Shown here: positions 8,945-17,077 of the stretch, in pieces
Numbering within the stretch: position 1 is the first letter of the stretch
How the letters are laid out: every line of letters begins with the position of its first letter
Origin: Prorocentrum cordatum
Taxonomy: Eukaryota > Sar > Dinophyceae > Prorocentrales > Prorocentraceae
Reading direction: 5' to 3'
DNA: 24,178 nucleotides
Assembly (NCBI GenBank): GCA_963575745.1
Contig: CAUYUJ010011208.1
Coordinates: 1-24,178 of the forward strand
Position numbers and translations under genes: made by a program
Notes under the pieces: model-generated
The model's input: only the letters and a program-made list of their open reading frames with translations
Told to the model about the DNA's origin: nothing
Database searches by the model: none

Positions 8945-9480
8945 GCCCATGAGGGCCCCCAGGCAGGCCAAAAGAGCCCCACGAGGCCCCCAAGACGGTC
9001 CAAAATGGCCCCGAGTCGCCGCACGATCGTTCCAAGACGCCCAAGATGGCCTCAACGTGGCCCAAGAGGCCTCCAAGACGCCCCAAGAGGCCTCCAATGG
9101 GCCTCCGAAGAGGGCACCGAGAGGCAATGTCGTTGATGAGCCTTCGGTCTTCGAAGAATTTGGGCGTTCTCGGCTTTTCGACTTTCCGACGCTCCAAGAC
9201 GGCTCGAGAGGCCCCCAAGACCACCCCAAAACGGCCCAAAGACGGACTAAGAGCGCCCCAAGACGGCTCACGAGGCGCCCAAGACGGCCCAAGTGCCCCA
9301 AGACGGTCCCAAAAAGGGGCCCAAGAGGGGGAGCACGAGTAGAAAATCCAAGTCCTCCGCCCCAAGAGGTTCCCATGAAGCCCCAAGAGACGCCCAGGAG
9401 GCCCCAAGAGGCCCCCAAGAGGCCCCCAAGAGGCCATCAAACTGCGTCCAAGAGGCCCCCCCAGGTGCCCCCATACGAGA
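8945..9480 (+). repeat. Degenerate CCAAGAGGCCCC-type repeats, block 3
   Basis: The densest block of the family, for example around 9375-9435 with runs of CCCAAGAGGCCC. Together with block 2 it forms a long, very imperfect inverted repeat around 8611-8944. A less repetitive insert near 9120-9190 contains a short GTTGATGAGCC stretch. Confidence 0.8.
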
Positions 9481-9851
9481 TCCCAGCGAACATCCAATAG
9501 GCTTCACAACGACAGCCCAGGCAAGGTGGCGGGATGGGCCGAAGGCCATGAGATGCGCGTTGCCCCATACAGCCTAAAGCACTGGCGCCTGCCGCCGCCG
9601 AGAGAGCACGGCAGGGAGGGCGAGAGCGGCGCACCTCGTGCGCGTGCGCGGGAGGGCGAAATGCCGATCTCGCCTCGGCGCCAAGCTCACTTTCCTCGAG
9701 AGAGCTGAGTTCCCGCTCGGGCAAGGCCCGCATGTTTCGCCCGCTGATCCTCCGACAGCTGATCCCCGCGCGAGCGAAACATGGCGATCGCCCGGGCGCC
9801 GCGCAGCTCTCGCCTGCGGGAGGCGCTTCCGCTCGGGCGAGGCGCATGCTC
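9481..9851. other. GC-rich unique region left of the composite array
   Basis: No gene recognised. It contains CGAGAG-type short words and GCGCGAGCGAAACATGGCGAT. The right part runs into the 103-bp inverted repeat. Confidence 0.4.
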
Positions 9852-9954
9852 GTCACTCGCCTGGCCGTTTCGGAGCAGGGCTGCGCGCGAGCGGACACAA
9901 TGCCGCCTTCGCTTGAGTCGGGCGTGTACCCCTACGGGGGGAGTTTGGGCGAAA
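9852..9954 (+). repeat. Left arm of a 103-bp inverted repeat
   Basis: Matches the reverse complement of 17040-17142 at 102 of 103 positions. The only difference is the base in GCTTGAGTC here versus GCTTAAGTC there. It contains about 65 bp of flank plus the first ~38 bp of the M1 element. Confidence 0.9.
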
Positions 9955-10070
9955 AACAAAAGACTACTCAAACAATACCCCCCAAATGCTCAAACATAGT
10001 CAAAAAGTCGTCCCCTGACTACTTTTTTCATTACTCTTGAATATTCCTCCTGTAGAGGGACATGCCCGAC
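9917..10070. mobile_element. M1: 154-bp terminal-inverted-repeat element
   Basis: Left end GTCGGGCGTGTACCCCTACG; right end CCTGTAGAGGGACATGCCCGAC. The ends are imperfect inverted repeats with a palindromic CCCCTACRGGGG-like core. Flanks are TTGA (left) and GTAA (right), each one or two changes from TTAA. No coding capacity, so MITE-like. Confidence 0.7.
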
Positions 10071-10090
10071 GTAAGCCTTCGCCGAAATTT

Positions 10091-10292
10091 CGACGCCATG
10101 GGTACGGAAACAATTGTACAATGCCCAACCACAAATGTTGTCCCAAACCAACAACGGCCGCTGTTGGGCAGGCGGCCTCCTGTCTCGAATGGACACAGGC
10201 CGCGGCGGCGTGGACAGCGAATCCTGTCCAAAAGGAACAGGAACTGCTGCTGGGCATTGTACCCATTCTTTCCGTACCCATTTCGGTCGTCC
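10091..10292. mobile_element. T1: ~205-bp element with ~40-bp inverted ends
   Basis: The left end reads CGACGCCATGGGTACGGAAA and the right end TTTCCGTACCCATTTCGGTCGTCC. The interior shares with the other T copies the words CAACGGCCGCTG, GGCAGGCGGCC, TCGAATGGACACAGG and GCGTGGACAGCGAATCC. It is the most diverged left end of the five copies. Confidence 0.7.
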
Positions 10293-10479
10293 GTGCCATT
10301 GTGGGCGAAAAAAAAGAATACCCATAAATTATCCCGGCAAAGCAACCTAACATCGATGTGTAGGAGCATATCTGGAAGCATTCCCCTTAAGATTCGGATG
10401 AGAATCCAGTTGTAGAATTCTGCTGTTCTCGCAGTCGTTGTCGCATTCGCGAGGACAGTCGCAGTGGCAACGGCAGTCG

Positions 10480-12105
10480 CAGTCACAGCCTCAGCCTCAG
10501 CCTGCCTCAGCCTCAGCCTCCGCCTGCCTCAGCCTCAGCCTGCCTCAGCCTCAGCCTCAGCCTGCTTCAGCCTCAGCATCAGTCTGCCTTCAGCCTCGGT
10601 CTCAGCATCCCTCAGCCTCAGCCTCATCCTGCCTCAGCCTCAGCCTCAGCCTCAGCCTGCCTCAGCATCAGCCTGCCTCAGCCTCAGCCTCAGCCTGCCT
10701 CAGCCTCAGCCTCATCCTGCTTCAGCCTCAGCCTCAGTCTGCCTTCAGCCTCGGCCTCAGCCTCAGCCTGCCTCAGCCTCAGCCTGCATCAGCCTCAGCC
10801 TCAGCCTCAGCCTCAGCCTGCCTCAGCCTCAGCCTCAGCATCAGCCTGCCTCATCCTCAGCCTCAGCCTGCCACAGCCTCAGCCTCAGCCTGCCTCAGCC
10901 TCAGCCTGCCTCAGCCTCAGCCCTGCTTCAGCCTCAGCCTCAGCCTGCCTCAGCCTCAGCCTCAGCCTGCTTCAGCCTCAGCCTCAGCCTCAGCCTGCCT
11001 CAGCATCAGCCTGCCTCAGCCTCAGCCTCAGCCTGCCTCAGCCTCAGCCTCAGCCTGCTTCAGCCTCAGCCTCACCCTGCCTTCAGCCTCGGCCTCAGCC
11101 TCAGCCTGCCTCAGCCTCACCCTGCACCAGCCTCAGCCTCAGCCTCAGCCTGCCTCAGCCTCAGCCTTCCTCAGCCTCAGCCTCAGCCTGCCTCAGCCTC
11201 AGCCTCAGCCTGCTTCAGCCTCAGCCTCAGTCTGCCTTCAGCCTCGGCCTCAGCCTCAGCCTGCCTCAGCCTGAGCCTGCCTCAGCCTCCCTCACCTCAG
11301 CCTCCTCAGCCTCAGCCTCGATCCTGCCTGGCCTCAGCTCAGCCTGCTTCAGCCTCAGCCTCAGTCTGCCCTTCAGACCTCGCCTCGCCTCGAGCCTGCT
11401 CAGCCTCATCCTGCATTCAGCCTCAGCCCAGCCTCACCTGCCTCAGCATCAGGCCAGCCTCATCCATCAGCCTGCTGCGCCTCATCCTCAGCCTGCCTCT
11501 GCCTCAGCCTCAGCCTGCTTCAGCCTCAGCCTCAGTCTGCCGTCGGCCTCGGCCTCAGCCTCAGCCTGCCTCAGCCTCAGCCTGCATCAGCCTCAGCCTC
11601 AGCCTCAGCCTGCCTCAGCATCAGCCTGCCTCAGCCTCAGCCTCAGCCTGCCTCAGCCTCAGCCTCAGCCTGCTTCATCCTCAGCCTCAGTCTGCCTTCA
11701 GCCTCGGCCTCAGCCTCAGCCTGCCTCAGCCTCAGCCTGCATCAGCCTCAGCCTCAGCCTCAGCCTGCCTCAGCATCAGCCTGCCTCAGCCTCAGCCTCA
11801 GCCTCAGCCTGCCTCAGCCTGCCTCAGCCTCAGCCTCAGCCTCAGCCTCAGCCTGCTTCAGCCAAAGCCTCAGTCTGCCTTGAGCCTTGGCCTCAGCCTC
11901 AGCCTCAGACTGCCTCAGCCTCAGCCTGCATCAGCCTCAGCCTCAGCCTCAGCCTGCCTCAGCATCAGCCTGCCTCAGCCTCAGCCTGCCTCTGCCTCAT
12001 CCTCAGCCTGCTTCAGCCTCAGCCTCAGTCTGCCTTCAGCCTCGGCCTCAGCCTCAGCCTGCCTCAGCCTCAGCCTGCCTCAGCCTCAGCCTCAGCCTGC
12101 CTCAG
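10480..12105 (+). repeat. CAGCCT hexanucleotide satellite with 155-bp higher-order units
   Basis: About 1.6 kb of CAGCCT units with variants TGCCTCAGC, TGCTTCAGC and GCATCAGC. The rare variant word AGTCTGCCTTCAGCCTCGG (or close forms) marks 10581, 10736, 11074, 11229, 11534, 11689, 11872 and 12027. Four of these intervals are exactly 155 bp. A long Pro/Gln/Ala/Ser/Leu frame through the block (plus strand, to 12731) is a translation of the repeat. Confidence 0.95.
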
Positions 12106-12110
12106 CATTC

Positions 12111-12620
12111 AAAATGTGGCCCGGGAATGGAATTCTGGAACTCGAAGAACACGAAGTGGCCTACAGTTGGCTCCGGGCATTCAAAATCATGCCCAGGAAT
12201 GGAATTCTGGGAACTCGAAGATCACGAAGTGGCCTACAGTTGGCTCCGGGCATTCAAAATGTGGCCCGGGAATGGAGTTCTGGGAACTCGAAGAGCACGA
12301 AGTGGCCTACAGTTGGCTCCGGGCATACAAAATGTGGCCCGGGAATGGAGTTCTGGGAAGTCGAAGAGCACGAAGTGTCCTACAGTTGGCTCCGGGCATC
12401 CAAAATGTGGCCCGGGAATGGAGTTCTGGGAAGTCGAAGAGCACGAAGTGGCCTACAGTTGGCTCCGGGCATCCAAAATGTGGCCCTGGAATGGAGTTCT
12501 GGGAAGTCGAAGAGCACGAAGTGGCCTACAGTTGGCTCCGGGCATCCAAAATGTGGCCCGGGAATGGAGTTCTGGGAAATAGAAGAGCACGAAGTGGGCA
12601 CGAAGTGTGTGACTGTATGC
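12111..12620 (+). repeat. 73-bp tandem satellite, seven copies (in S-A)
   Basis: The start word AAAATGTGGCCCGGGAATGG recurs at 12111, 12183 (variant), 12256, 12329, 12402, 12475 and 12548, with spacings 72, 73, 73, 73, 73 and 73. The unit continues with GAGTTCTGGGAA, TCGAAGAGCACGAAGTGG and CCTACAGTTGGCTCCGGGCAT. Because 73 is not a multiple of three, the frame rotates between units and all frames look similarly open, so this is not a repeat protein. Confidence 0.95.
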
Positions 12621-12785
12621 GAAAAACGATCCCCGCCGGCAAACCCCAACAGCCCCCCAACTGCCCCCCAACTGCCCCCAACGGCTGCCCAGACCCCCCT
12701 GTGGAGTAATGTTGAAGTAATGTTGAAGTAATGTGCTGCTCTCTTTTGACACCACTAGAAACCTACCAGTCTTCGATGTTAGGTA

Positions 12786-12890
12786 AATACCCCCCCAATG
12801 CTTCAAGACAGTCAAAACATCGTCCCCTGACTACTTTTTTTCATTACTCTTGAATATTCCTCCTGTAGAGGGACATGCCCGACTTAAGCC
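12786..12890. mobile_element. M-type copy with its left end replaced
   Basis: Carries the right half of the M element (ACATCGTCCCCTGACTAC..., then CCTCCTGTAGAGGGACATGCCCGAC), followed by TTAAGCC. Its left end is lost at the S-A junction. Confidence 0.6.
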
Positions 12891-12903
12891 TTCGCCGAAA
12901 TTT

Positions 12904-13105
12904 CGACGCCATGGGTACGGAAACAATTGTACAATGCCCAACCACAAATGTTGCCCCAAACCAACAACGGCCGCGGCTGGGCAGGCGGCCTTCTGTCTCG
13001 AATGGACACAGGCCGCGGCGGCGTGGACAGCGAATCCTGTCCAAAAGGAACAGGAACTGCTGCTGGGCATTGTACCCATTCTTTCCGTACCCATTTCGGG
13101 CGTCC
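12904..13105. mobile_element. T2: ~205-bp element
   Basis: Inverted ends as in the other T copies (CGACGCCATGGGTACGG at left, CCGTACCCATTTCGGGCGTCC at right). Close to T1 over its whole length. Confidence 0.75.
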
Positions 13106-13256
13106 GTACCATTTTGGGCGAAAGAAGGAATACCCCAAAAATACCCCCCAAATACTTGAAGATAGTCAAAACATCGTCCCCTGACTATGTTTTACTACTC
13201 TTGAATCTTCCTCCTGTCGAAAAAACATGCCCGGCTTAAGCCTTCGCCGAAGCCTT
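13106..13256. mobile_element. M-type spacer between T2 and T3 (151 bp)
   Basis: Starts with GTACCATTTTGGGCGAAAG, resembling the inner left end of M1, and runs through AACATCGTCCCCTGACTATG to CATGCCCGGCTTAAGCC. The CCTGTAGAGGGA core is altered to CCTGTCGAAAAA. Its length is close to M1. Confidence 0.65.
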
Positions 13257-13462
13257 GGACGCCCGAAATGGGTACAGAAAAATGGGTACAATGCCCAACC
13301 ACAAATGTTGTCCCAAACCAACAACGGCCGCTGCTGGGCAGGTGGCCTTCTGTCTCGAATGGACACAGGACGCGGCGGCGTGGACAGCGAATCCTGTTCA
13401 AAAGCAACAGGAACTGCTGCTGGGCATTGTACCCATTCTTTCCGTACCCATTTCGGGCGTCC
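13257..13462. mobile_element. T3: 206-bp element with ~41-bp terminal inverted repeats
   Basis: The left arm GGACGCCCGAAATGGGTACA continues to AATGCCCA. The right arm is its complement, ending TTTCGGGCGTCC, with a couple of mismatches. This is the clearest T copy. No open frame of note. Confidence 0.8.
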
Positions 13463-13592
13463 GTACCATTTTGGGCGAAAAAGAAAGGAATACCCAAAAA
13501 GCGCCCCCCAAATACTCCAAGATTGTCAACACATCGTCCCCTCACTATTTTTTTGCTACTCTTGACAATTCCTCCTGTAGAGGGACATGCCC
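13463..13592. mobile_element. M-type copy after T3
   Basis: Runs from GTACCATTTTGGGCGAAAAAG to CCTCCTGTAGAGGGACATGCCC, then breaks off into the A-rich insertion. Confidence 0.6.
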
Positions 13593-13597
13593 CGACC

Positions 13598-13732
13598 GTA
13601 AAAAAAAAAAAACATAAATAAAAAAATAAAGAAAAAAACACAACAAAAGAAAGAACAAAAAAAAAAGAGAACTCGAAACATAATCAAGAAGAATAAAAAA
13701 ATAACAACAAAAAGAAAGAATAAAATCTAAAG
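13598..13732 (+). repeat. A-rich insertion between an M copy and T4
   Basis: About 130 bp that is roughly three-quarters or more A, with AAATAAAAAAATAAAG and AAAGAAAGAAC words, in an otherwise GC-rich setting. The M-T junction is elsewhere only ~15 bp (TTAAGCCTTCGCCGAA), so this is an insertion or expansion at that junction. Confidence 0.75.
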
Positions 13733-13750
13733 GGGGCTCCTCGAAGCCTT

Positions 13751-13956
13751 GAACGCCCGAAATGGGTACGGAAAAATGGGTACAATGCCCAACCACAAAT
13801 GTTGTCCCAAACCAACAACGGCCGCTGCTGGGCAGGCGGCCTTCTATCTCGAATGGACACAGGCCGCGGCGGCGTGGACAGCGAATCCTGTTCAAAAGGA
13901 ACAGGAACTGCTGCTGGGCATTGTACCCATTCTTTCCGTACCCATTTCGGGCGTCC
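13751..13956. mobile_element. T4: 206-bp element
   Basis: Same length as T3 and nearly identical (GAACGCCCGAAATGGGTACG ... CCATTTCGGGCGTCC). It is followed immediately by TTGGGGCGAAAAATTATCCCGG and the S-B element. Confidence 0.8.
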
Positions 13957-14149
13957 GTACCATTTGGGGCGAAAAATTATCCCGGCAAAGCAACCTAACA
14001 GCGATGTGTAGAAGCATATCTGAAAGCATTCCCCTTAAGATTCAGATGAAAATCCAGTTGTCGAATTCTGCTGTTCTCGCAGTCGTAGTCGCATTCGCGA
14101 TGACAGTCGCAGCGGCAACGGCAGTCGCAGTCACAGCCTCAGCCTCAGC

Positions 14150-14850
14150 CTGCCTCCTCCTCCGCCTCCTCCTTCTCCCTGCTCCTCCTCCTCCTCCTCC
14201 TCCTCCTCCTCCTCCCCCTCCTCCTCCTCCTCTTCCTCCGCTTCGTCCTCGTTTCCCGTCCTCCTCGTCTTGCGCGTCCTCCTCCTCCTCGTCTCTCCTC
14301 CTCCTCGTCCTCCTCCTCCTCTTCCTCCTTCCTCCTCCGCCTCCGCCTCCTCCCTACCTGGTATCCCTCCCCCTCCCCTCCTCCTCCTCCTCTCCTCCTC
14401 TTCCTGGTCGTCCTCGTTCTCGTCCTCCTCGTCTTGCTCGGTTCCCTCCTCCTCCTGGTGTTCTTCCTCCTCCTCCTCCTCCTCCTCCTCCTCCTCCTCC
14501 TCCTCCTCCTTTGTGTTCCTCGTTCGCCTCCTCCATGGGTGTCTCCGGCCCCCTCCTCCTCCTCCTCCTCGTCCTCCTCCTCCTCCTCCTCCTTCTCTCT
14601 TCGCTCCTCCTCCTCCTCCTCCTCCTCCTCCTCCTCCTCCTGGTACTCCTCCCCCTCTCCTCCTCCTCCTCCTCCTCCTCCTTTTCCTGGTCGTCCTCCT
14701 CCTCCTGGTCGTCCTCCTCCTCCTGCTCGTCCTCCTCCTCCTCCTGCTCGTCCTTCTTCTCCTGCTCCTCCTGCTCCTCGTCCTGCTCCTGCTCCTGCTC
14801 GTCCTCGTCCTCCTGGTCTTGCTCGTCCTCCTCCTCGTCGTGCTCTTGCC
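14150..14850 (+). repeat. (CCT)n / (TCC)n block inside S-B
   Basis: Starts after CAGCCTCAGCCTCAGCCTGC, the same lead-in as the hexanucleotide block in S-A, and continues as CTC/CGT/CTG-containing trinucleotides. Ser/Leu/Pro-rich frames are repeat translations. Confidence 0.95.
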
Positions 14851-14857
14851 CCTGCTG

Positions 14858-15350
14858 AAAATGTGGCCCAGGAATGGGAGTTCTGGGAAGTCGAAGAGCA
14901 CGAAGTTGCCTACAGTTGGCTACGGGCATTCAAAATGTGGCCCGGGAATGGAGTTCTGGGAACTCGAAGAGCACGAAGTGGCCTACAGTTGGCTCCGGGC
15001 ATTCAAAATGTGGCCCGGGAATGGAGTTCTGGGAACTCGAAGAGCACGAAGTGGCCTACAGTTGGCTCCGGGCATTCAAAATGTGGCCCGGGAATGGAGT
15101 TCTGGGAACTCGAAGAGCACGAAGTGGCCTACAGTTGGCTCCGGGCATTCAAAATGTGGCCCGGGAATGGAGTTCTGGGAAATCGAAGAGCACGAAGTGG
15201 CCTACAGTTGGCTCCGGGCATCCAAAATGTGGCCCGGGAATGGCGTTCTGGGATCTCGAAGAGCACGAAGTGTGTGACTGTTGCATCCGGGTATTGAGAA
15301 TGTGGCCTGGGAATGGAGTTCTGGGAAGTCGAAGAGCACGAAGTGTGTGA
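14858..15350 (+). repeat. 73-bp tandem satellite, seven copies (in S-B)
   Basis: Start words at 14858, 14932, 15005, 15078, 15151, 15224 and 15297, with spacings 74, 73, 73, 73, 73 and 73. Same unit as at 12111-12620. The last unit is diverged (ATTGAGAATGTGGCCTGGG). Confidence 0.95.
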
Positions 15351-15478
15351 CTGTTGGTGGAAAACGAGCCCGGCACCTGCCGCCCGGCAACTCCCAACAC
15401 CTGCCCGGACCCCCCTGTGGAGTGATCTGCTGCTCTCTTTTGATCCCACTAGAAACCTATCAGTCTTCGCTGTTAGGT

Positions 15479-15600
15479 AACAAAGGAATACCCAAAAAAA
15501 CACCCCAAGCATACTCCAAGATAGTCAAAACATTGTCCCCTGATTATTTTTTTGCTACTCTTGAATATTCCTCCTGTAGAGGGACATGCCCGACTGAAGC
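15479..15600. mobile_element. M-type copy after S-B
   Basis: From CAAAGGAATACCCAAAAAAAC through AACATTGTCCCCTGATTATT to CCTCCTGTAGAGGGACATGCCCGAC. Its left end is truncated by the S-B junction. Confidence 0.6.
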
Positions 15601-15615
15601 CTTCGCCGAAGCTGT

Positions 15616-15822
15616 GGACGCCCGAAGTGGGTACGGAGAAAATGGGTACAATGCCCAACCACAGATGTTGTCCCAAACCAACAACGGCCGCGGCTGGGCA
15701 GGCGGCCTTCTGTCTCGCATGGACACGGGCCGCGGCGGCCTGGACCGCGAATCCTTTCCAAAATAAACAGAAACTGCTGCTGGGCATTGTACCCATTCTT
15801 TCCGTACCCAGTTCGGGCATCC
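15616..15822. mobile_element. T5: 207-bp element
   Basis: GGACGCCCGAAGTGGGTACG at left and CCGTACCCAGTTCGGGCATCC at right. More diverged than T3 and T4 (GGACACGGGCC, TGGACCGCGAATCCTTTCC). Confidence 0.75.
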
Positions 15823-15823
15823 A

Positions 15824-16032
15824 GAGAAGCAGCGCACACGCTCCGCGCGAGAGTGGCGACCCCCTCCAAAAATACTCCAAAAGTGCCCCCCCCAAATGCT
15901 CAAAAAGAGTCAAAAATTATCCCCTGACCATTTTCTCTCTACTTCTGAATATTCCTCCCGTAGAGGGACATGCCCGACTGAAGCCTTCGCCGAAGCAGAG
16001 CGCACACGTTTCGCGCGAGCGTGGCGACCCCG
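15824..16032 (+). repeat. ~40-bp direct repeat around an M-type copy
   Basis: GAAGCAGCGCACACGCTCCG with the following GCGCGAGAGTGGCGACCCC (15824-15864) recurs as GAAGCAGAGCGCACACGTTTCGCGCGAGCGTGGCGACCCC-like sequence (15990-16032). Between them lies an M-type copy whose right end finishes at 15978. Confidence 0.65.
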
Positions 16033-16206
16033 CCTCTCTGGGCGCGCGGCGCGCGTGGCGGCTGCGCCCACCGAGCGCCGCCGGACTGCTGCTGCGCGAG
16101 CGGAGCACCTCTGCGCTAGAGCGGGCGCGCGAGAAGTGCCGCCCTTGCCCGGGGGGCACCGTGCCGGCCTTGCGCGCAGAGCGGCAGGGCTCTGCTCTGG
16201 CGTTAG
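15979..16206. other. GC-rich unique segment between M copies
   Basis: Very GC-rich (GCGCGCGGCGCGCGTGG and similar), no gene recognised. Confidence 0.4.
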
Positions 16207-16391
16207 GTCGGGCCTGTCCCCCTACAGGGGGATTTCCGACGAAAAATAAAACATGCCCCCATAATAGGACAAAAAATCCAAAAGTAGTCTGGGGGCTATC
16301 TTTTGGCTATTGGTTTACCTTTTTGGTGTATTCTTGGGGGGTCGTTTTTCATTGTTCGTCGAAGCTCCCCCTGTAGGGGGACAGGCCCGAC
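16207..16391. mobile_element. M3: 185-bp terminal-inverted-repeat element
   Basis: Left end GTCGGGCCTGTCCCCCTACA continues GGGGGATTTCCGACGAAAAAT. The right end is its complement (TCGTCGAAGCTCCCCCTG ... GGACAGGCCCGAC), about 45 bp of near-perfect pairing. Flanks are TTAG and ATAG. The interior TCTGGGGGCTATCTTTTGGC is shared with M5. Confidence 0.8.
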
Positions 16392-16893
16392 ATAGCTCTG
16401 GCGCGGCGCGGTGCTTCGCCTTCGCCGCCTCACCAGCGGACAGCCGGCCGCGCGGGAGGCGGCCGAGAGGGGGGTGCGTGTCGCCGCGGCGCAGCGCCAG
16501 GCTGCCCTTGGAGGCTCGGCTCCCGCCCGTGCGCGGCCCACGCCTGGCCAGGGAGGGCCCGGGATCGGCTCGGCGAATCGGCTCGGCGACCGAGACGAAG
16601 CGGATCGGGGGAAGTCGGCAGACATCCGCGGGCGAGTACTGGTCCTCATTGAGATCTCGGAGCCCAAAAGTCGGGATCCGAAGTCGAGCCGAATCGGAAT
16701 CGGGAGGCATCGAAAGCGAATCGGACCGACTCGAAGGGATCGAAACGAGCCCTGTCGGGTGGGTTGCGCTCCAGTACCACGTGGCAAGTTGCGCCAGCAC
16801 TTGCTATATTTTCACGGGACGGGGGGGGGTCAGTGAGCGGGGCCTGGGGACTCGTCCGCCATCTCTGGCCTGACTCCCACCTCCTAACATTAA
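16392..16893. other. GC-rich region between M3 and M4, not recognised
   Basis: About 500 bp with CGGCTCGGCGA and GAATCGG words and open frames on both strands without recognisable domains. Direct repeats of AATCGG/CGATCGG type are visible around 16565-16740. Confidence 0.4.
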
Positions 16894-17077
16894 GTCGGGC
16901 GTGTCCCCCTACAGGGGGGTTTTCGACGAAAAATGAAAAAATACCCCAAGAATCATCAAACATGATCCAACAATCGTCTGGGGACTATTATTTGGGTATT
17001 GTTTGACCTTGTCGGGGTATCTTTCGGGCATCTTTTATGTTTCGCCCAAACTCCCCCCGTAGGGGTACACGCCCGAC
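16894..17077. mobile_element. M4: 184-bp terminal-inverted-repeat element flanked by TTAA
   Basis: Left end GTCGGGCGTGTCCCCCTACA; right end CCCCGTAGGGGTACACGCCCGAC. It is flanked by TTAA at 16890-16893 and 17078-17081, a perfect four-base target-site duplication of the piggyBac type. Non-coding. Confidence 0.8.

Larger units (their letters stand above)
10345..12784. mobile_element. S-A: 2.44-kb element carrying a hexanucleotide block and a 73-bp satellite
   Basis: Ends are inverted copies of ACCTAACATCGA (10345-10356 and the complement at 12773-12784). In order it holds a ~135-bp left arm, the CAGCCT block, seven 73-bp repeats and a right arm ending in CTGCTCTCTTTTGACACC...CAGTCTTCGATGTTAGGT. 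The sequence ATTATCCCGGCAAAGCA just outside is shared with S-B, so the true left end may be about 20 bp further left. No transposase frame was seen, so it is non-autonomous or a simple duplication. Confidence 0.6.
13993..15478. mobile_element. S-B: 1.49-kb element, second copy of the S architecture
   Basis: Inverted ends ACCTAACAGCGA (13993-14004) and the complement at 15467-15478. The ~135-bp left arm matches S-A with about ten changes. Then comes a CCT microsatellite instead of CAGCCT, seven 73-bp repeats, and a right arm with ACCCCCCTGTGGAGTGATCTGC...CAGTCTTCGCTGTTAGGT. No transposase. Confidence 0.6.

Noticed and set aside
10464-12731. A 755-codon plus-strand open frame of Pro/Gln/Ala/Ser/Leu repeats, the longest in the window
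   Set aside because: It is the translation of a CAGCCT hexanucleotide block and then a 73-bp satellite. Neighbouring frames are also largely open, and the 73-bp unit does not keep frame. No sign of a real protein.
13749-15277. Long Leu/Ser/Pro-rich frames over the CCT block
   Set aside because: Repeat translation through T4, the S-B arm and a microsatellite, none of which is coding.
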